IMG/VR virus record: IMGVR_UViG_3300020172_003736
Location: 1 to 42,501 of that record
Source of the DNA: a virus
Strand: one strand, 5' to 3'
DNA length: 42,501 bases
A program made the position numbers and the translations under genes. Every line of letters starts with the position of its first letter. Positions within the stretch are counted from its first letter, which is position 1. Below the pieces are notes generated by a model. It worked only from the letters and a program-made list of their open reading frames with translations. It was not told the DNA's origin and made no database searches. Below are positions 39,645-42,501 of the stretch, piece by piece.

Positions 39645-39753
39645 GAGCGCGGGCAGGGATTTGCACCCCGCATGGTTTCTATTCCCGAAACAGCAAATTG
39701 CTGCCTATACTCCCTTACTGCTTTTATGCGTCTACCTATTCCGCCACCGCGCT
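39645..39753 (-). ncRNA. tRNA-like element without a canonical anticodon arm
   Basis: On the minus strand: acceptor AGCGCGG pairs with CCGCGCT (39753-39747 and 39652-39646), then TG, a D arm GCG-GAATAGGTAGA-CGC that matches class II tRNAs, and a T arm CGGGG-TGCAAAT-CCCTG (one extra base before the acceptor). The middle 56 bases are about 17 too many for a tRNA and show no stem with a 7-base loop carrying U33. They do contain GTTTC-GGGAATA-GAAAC and CAGCA-ATT-TGCTG. No CCA follows. This looks like a tRNA mimic or degenerate tRNA. Confidence 0.65.
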
Positions 39754-39759
39754 ATGTTA

Positions 39760-39942
39760 TCAAGCTTCACACACCTTTGTATAAATCGAATTGACCACGC
39801 CAACCTGTTTTTCCGAAAGCGTTTTGCCTTCAGCGATTTGAAGCTGTACCGACTCGATGAATTTTCGCTCGAACTCCGAAAACAAAGAGCGTTGTGCGTC
39901 AAGAATATCAACCATGTCGTCGATTTTTTCTTTTGTGGTCAT
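39760..39942 (-). CDS. Conserved small phage protein
   Basis: 60 residues: FSEFERKFIESVQLQIAEGKTLSEKQVGVVNSIYTKV is a pattern (Phe-Ile-Ser ... Leu-Ser-x-Lys-Gln ... Ile-Tyr) recurring in small phage proteins of unknown function. It ends just before the tRNA-like element. Confidence 0.7.
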   Translation of the reverse strand: MTTKEKIDDMVDILDAQRSLFSEFERKFIESVQLQIAEGKTLSEKQVGVVNSIYTKVCEA

Positions 39943-40085
39943 AAAACCACCGCAATCTTGATGTGTATCAAAAGCCAGCCGATGATCTCAACTAGCTTCC
40001 AAATGGCCAATGGCAAAACTATCAATTGAAGAAAAAGCAAAGTTTTAAAAAATCCAAATCCATAATCGTTTGTATAGTTGCTCAT
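39939..40085 (-). CDS. 48-residue membrane protein
   Basis: Start ATG at 40085 overlaps the preceding stop, and the TGA at 39939 overlaps the next ATG. MSNYTNDYGFGFFKTLLFLQ and the remaining LPLAIWKLVEIIGWLLIHIKI are hydrophobic (about 12-46), so one or two membrane helices. The exact fit between two 4-bp overlaps makes it a real gene. It could be a holin-like or other membrane peptide. Confidence 0.7.
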   Translation of the reverse strand: MSNYTNDYGFGFFKTLLFLQLIVLPLAIWKLVEIIGWLLIHIKIAVVL

Positions 40086-40312
40086 TTTTCCCTTTCTGCG
40101 AGCATGGCGTCGGCAACTTGATAAGACCGACTTGCAATATCATCAGGCCCATACGGATCACCCATGGTTCCACTGTGTGACGCTAAACCATTTGCAATTT
40201 TCGCCGCAAAATAATCGCGCAACGTCATGCCGCCGTAAATACCTGCGACTTTGCCACGCGACTCTTCTTGACTTATTGGAAACGCTGGCCCGCCATCATT
40301 TTTATTTGCCAT
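40082..40312 (-). CDS. Conserved phage hypothetical protein
   Basis: 76 residues. NDGGPAFP at the start, GMTLRDYFAAKIANGL in the middle and YQVADAMLAERE at the end are the marks of a protein widespread in phages and prophages, with no known function. Confidence 0.82.
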   Translation of the reverse strand: MANKNDGGPAFPISQEESRGKVAGIYGGMTLRDYFAAKIANGLASHSGTMGDPYGPDDIASRSYQVADAMLAEREK

Positions 40313-40511
40313 CGGATTTTTCCTTCCTCAAAACCAAAACCTTATCACCGTTCTCATCAACACGAACATCAAACGGATATTCTTTTTCGAATTCCAAACC
40401 CCACAACCATGGCAGGCTTTGCGCGACATAACCCACGTCGTCGCAATGCCATGCGGTCTTTTTGTGATCGATGTTTTTCAAAACCAAAATGCACATTGTT
40501 GAGATAATCAT
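40302..40511 (-). CDS. Hypothetical protein
   Basis: 69 residues: ILVLKNIDHKKTAWHCDDVGYVAQSLPWLWGLEFEKEYPFDVRVDENGDKVLVLRK, two strand regions. The ATG overlaps the preceding stop by 4 bp. No family recognised. Confidence 0.6.
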   Translation of the reverse strand: MIISTMCILVLKNIDHKKTAWHCDDVGYVAQSLPWLWGLEFEKEYPFDVRVDENGDKVLVLRKEKSDGK

Positions 40512-40732
40512 TCGACCACCTCATGTCCGGGGCATCCGTCTTGATAGCTGAAACCTTCACATGGCCCATGAATCGGAAGCACCTTTTTGCCTTCGTCCAA
40601 ATAATGTTGAAACACATTTTTCAAATTTCGAACCGTTATGTTGTTGTCTCTAGCCACGCGACGCCAAATTCTCGGCTCCCAATTTTTCAAAGCTCCTTGA
40701 ATGCTTTGGCAGATGTGTATTGTTCTTGTCAT
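40508..40732 (-). CDS. Hypothetical protein
   Basis: 74 residues: MTRTIHICQSIQGALKNWEP, then RRVARDNNITVRNLKNVFQHYLDEGKKVLPIHGPCEGFSYQDGCPGH. Cys in GPCEGF and DGCPGH could bind metal. No family known. Confidence 0.6.
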   Translation of the reverse strand: MTRTIHICQSIQGALKNWEPRIWRRVARDNNITVRNLKNVFQHYLDEGKKVLPIHGPCEGFSYQDGCPGHEVVE

Positions 40733-40739
40733 TTGAACC

Positions 40740-40859
40740 TCAGGCTCGATTTTTACGACGAGCTTTGCGTGCCAATTTGTTTTTGGCGCGATTCAATTTT
40801 TTCTTTTGAATGCCCATTTGTGTAAGGTTGCCTTGCTTGTCGATAAATAGTTTTCTCAT
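40740..40859 (-). CDS. 39-residue Arg/Lys-rich protein
   Basis: Start ATG at 40859 behind GGGGAAG: MRKLFIDKQGNLTQMGIQKK with an end RAKNKLARKARRKNRA. About 40 percent Lys/Arg, so probably nucleic-acid binding. A short GC-rich hairpin (CGCCC-ACG-GGGCG) lies just upstream of the ribosome site. Confidence 0.6.
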   Translation of the reverse strand: MRKLFIDKQGNLTQMGIQKKKLNRAKNKLARKARRKNRA

Positions 40860-40898
40860 ACTTCCCCTTTCGCGCCCCGTGGGCGACATTGTTAAAAA

Positions 40899-41363
40899 TT
40901 ATTTTGAGAACTGCCCAAAATAAAAATTAACTGTTTTTACAAACTCATCAAACGTCTTAACAATCCATGTGAAAAATCCGCGCTCTTTCAGTTCCGCAAT
41001 CAATTTTTTTTGATCCGCACTCGTTGTTCCTTTTTCTGATTTCAATTCAATGAACAACCCGTGCCACTCGCCAAAAGGTTCAGGTATAAAAATATCAGGA
41101 AAACCGTTCAAGGTTCCCATTTTTTTAAACCTGATTGCTTCGCGCACATTTCTAGTTCCACCATTCGGGCTGTGATGAATGATCATTTTTGGATATTGAA
41201 TTTTAAACCATCTCACACATTGCTCTTGCAAGATTTTTTCGCGCTGAATCGGACGAGCCTTTGGCGCTTTCACTTTGGCCACGGTCATCTTTTGACGATT
41301 TCTTTCATCGCGATTTTTTGCCCATGCTTTAAATTCGTCTTGGTTCATTCTAAATGCATTCAT
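40899..41363 (-). CDS. VRR-NUC domain nuclease
   Basis: 154 residues. The PD-(D/E)xK core is complete: GFPD (Asp90), FIELKSEKG (Glu106, Lys108), then SADQKKLIAELKERGF with Gln118. IQREKILQEQCVRWFKIQYPKM begins the domain. The VRR-NUC family includes Holliday-junction and structure-specific nucleases, so it may resolve replication or recombination intermediates. Confidence 0.88.
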   Translation of the reverse strand: MNAFRMNQDEFKAWAKNRDERNRQKMTVAKVKAPKARPIQREKILQEQCVRWFKIQYPKMIIHHSPNGGTRNVREAIRFKKMGTLNGFPDIFIPEPFGEWHGLFIELKSEKGTTSADQKKLIAELKERGFFTWIVKTFDEFVKTVNFYFGQFSK

Positions 41364-41384
41364 CCTTTGTTTCCCCTTTGTTTT

Positions 41385-41885
41385 TTACTGTAAATAGTTT
41401 ATAACAAACCATGTCCGAACATCGATAAAAGCAACGCGCCAATCATATTCTGTTTTTTCCACACCTTCAGCAAAACAAACCATCAAGCCATTTTCTGTGT
41501 GACCCATGCCAATCGCGTGAATGAGTTCGTGCGTCATAACCTCTGCTGTATAATCAAAATTCATCCCACTTAAAATTCGCACGATAACCTCACCGCTTGC
41601 ATTTGACGTATTTGTTTTGCCAAAATTATTTTCACCAAGATCATCAACGAAATCGACTTTGACCTGAGCGCCGCCACCAACAATCTCATAAACATCTGTT
41701 GAGAGGTTTTCGTTGATAAGCTCTATTGCTTCATAAAAAATATTTTCTTGTTCTTCGGTTTCAAAGCTTTGCAGCGACACAGTGACCGGCAATTCATCCC
41801 ACAAAAAATTTGGCTCTGTTTGAATTTTGCAATCGTTTGCGCAGGCACTCAAAAGCAAGGTAATCATAATTAGAATGGTTTTCAT
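41385..41885 (-). CDS. Metzincin-type zinc metalloprotease lipoprotein
   Basis: 166 residues. A lipoprotein signal (LLSAC, Cys15) is followed by a domain with the full metzincin zinc site HELIHAIGMGH at 119-129 (His119, Glu120, His123, Gly126, His129) and a Met downstream (GLM, Met135) in the position of the Met-turn. The closest known types are matrixin or snapalysin-like. It would be a membrane-bound surface or periplasmic protease. Its place in a phage accessory block suggests a moron acting on host or rival envelope proteins. Confidence 0.85.
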   Translation of the reverse strand: MKTILIMITLLLSACANDCKIQTEPNFLWDELPVTVSLQSFETEEQENIFYEAIELINENLSTDVYEIVGGGAQVKVDFVDDLGENNFGKTNTSNASGEVIVRILSGMNFDYTAEVMTHELIHAIGMGHTENGLMVCFAEGVEKTEYDWRVAFIDVRTWFVINYLQ

Positions 41886-42136
41886 AAGCCTTTACTCCCC
41901 TTTTTTGGCTTGCTGAATTTCTGAACCGGCTCACCGTGCATGGTGCTGTAGCTTTTTGGCGCCCTCGGCCTCGCCATTTGCTCCCCAGCCTTTTTATCCA
42001 GATCGGCCATGCACACGGTACAAAAAAGAAACTTATCGCCGCACAGGTCAACCTTGACCAATTCGGCTTTGGGTGAACAGAATCTGCTTTGGCTTGCGCA
42101 AAGCTCATGCTTTTTAAGTTTTGATTTTTTACTCAT
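41882..42136 (-). CDS. Cys-rich hypothetical protein
   Basis: 84 residues from the ATG at 42136 (MSKKSKLKKHELC), with Cys pairs HELC, RFC, CGDKFLFCTVC. A zinc-binding small protein is likely. It overlaps the next gene by 4 bp. A longer start at 42151 would add five residues. Confidence 0.6.
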   Translation of the reverse strand: MSKKSKLKKHELCASQSRFCSPKAELVKVDLCGDKFLFCTVCMADLDKKAGEQMARPRAPKSYSTMHGEPVQKFSKPKKGSKGL

Positions 42137-42233
42137 CGCGCACCGCCCCATTTTTGCACCATTTGCATTTTTTGCCGTTTTTGATTCCTTTACCCCTACA
42201 AACTTCGCATTTTTTTAAATTTGGTCTGTTCAC
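42129..42233 (-). CDS. 34-residue zinc-knuckle protein (DnaJ-type half finger)
   Basis: Start GTG at 42233 overlaps the preceding stop by one base pattern (AAGTGA). The protein carries CEVCRGKG and CKWCKNG, the two half sites of a DnaJ-type CxxCxGxG zinc finger. The frame ends exactly before the next overlapping gene. The compact zinc finger suggests RNA or protein binding. Confidence 0.6.
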   Translation of the reverse strand: MNRPNLKKCEVCRGKGIKNGKKCKWCKNGAVRDE

Positions 42234-42501
42234 TTGGTTTTCCCCTGCTGGACGCATTCCGAACTATTTTCGCCCAAAATTGCACTCAAGTTTTCAGCCT
42301 CTAAGAATTCGTTATAAATTTTAAAAAAGTGCGCTCTCAAAACCCCCTCGTTTTCTGTGTTGTAAAACTCGGAATGTCCGATCGCTTGCATTGTCCTGTC
42401 GAGCAGCGCATTTTTGAAAATTATCCGCTTCGCTGTAAAATGTTCACCATTGCGTTTTTTTTCGCTGTTCCATGTCGTGATACGAAAAAACTGATTTGAG
42501 C
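42230..42501 (-). CDS. Hypothetical protein, 3' part of the gene split by the contig ends
   Basis: This is the continuation of the gene at 1-277 after the 99-bp overlap. It ends at the TGA at 42230-42232 after VQQGKTK. Joined it makes one 149-residue protein. Not a separate gene. Confidence 0.75.
   Translation of the reverse strand, partial: SNQFFRITTWNSEKKRNGEHFTAKRIIFKNALLDRTMQAIGHSEFYNTENEGVLRAHFFKIYNEFLEAENLSAILGENSSECVQQGKTK
42403..42501. repeat. Terminal direct repeat, right copy
   Basis: Identical to bases 1-99. See the left copy. Removing either copy gives the unique circle. Confidence 0.95.

Noticed and set aside
39645-39753. A normal class II tRNA gene
   Set aside because: No anticodon arm with U33 can be drawn and the central part is too long, so it is listed as tRNA-like only.

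Overview
The window is the complete genome of one temperate tailed phage, supplied as a circular assembly cut open at an arbitrary point. The first 99 bases recur exactly as the last 99 bases, so the unique circle is 42,402 bp, and one gene is split over the ends. The sequence is fairly AT-rich. The host is a bacterium with a tRNA-Pro(UGG) gene, because the attachment site carries that tRNA's 3' half. The lipoprotein and secretory signals and the lysis genes suit a Gram-negative host. I cannot name the genus.

Layout: only four or five genes run rightward, namely the lysogeny block (CI-like repressor, a zinc-ribbon/OB-fold membrane protein, a secreted nuclease), the attP site with the tyrosine integrase, and one small gene. 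Everything else runs leftward in an almost unbroken chain of overlapping genes that starts at the Cro-like gene (6159), passes through the contig ends, and finishes at the amidase (about 9950). In transcription order this chain is: Cro and CII-like regulators; ERF/YqaJ recombination pair; KTSC protein; HNH nuclease; DUF1376/YdaU replication protein with iteron-like repeats; then, across the contig junction, about 25 small accessory genes (metzincin lipoprotein, VRR-NUC nuclease, several tiny membrane or zinc proteins, a tRNA-like element, SSB, ParB-like protein).

Late genes follow: small and large terminase, portal, Mu-F-like protein, DUF2213 protease with a nested scaffold start, cement protein, DUF2184 capsid, neck proteins, DUF3383 sheath, tube, a frameshifting tail chaperone, a short tape measure, a full baseplate set (Dit-like, plug, hub, Gp138 spike, gp25-like, J, DUF2612), tail fibres, and lysis genes. 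Sheath plus baseplate J/W genes show a contractile tail (myovirus morphology).

Most interesting items: (1) a consensus promoter followed about 40 nt later by a strong intrinsic terminator on the strand opposite the erf operon, predicting a roughly 60-nt antisense RNA; (2) a domain of about 95 residues inserted into three different virion proteins (baseplate J, sheath, cement); (3) an attP with a tRNA-Pro core flanked by paired TTCTACCA arm sites at an 11-bp period; (4) a tRNA-like RNA without a recognisable anticodon arm; (5) a -1 frameshift in the tail chaperone; (6) a metzincin lipoprotein and a lysogeny-linked secreted nuclease; (7) fibre proteins with Sec signal peptides and a six-copy 135-bp repeat fibre. 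No DnaB/DnaC-type helicase, primase, methyltransferase or classical multi-span holin was recognised.
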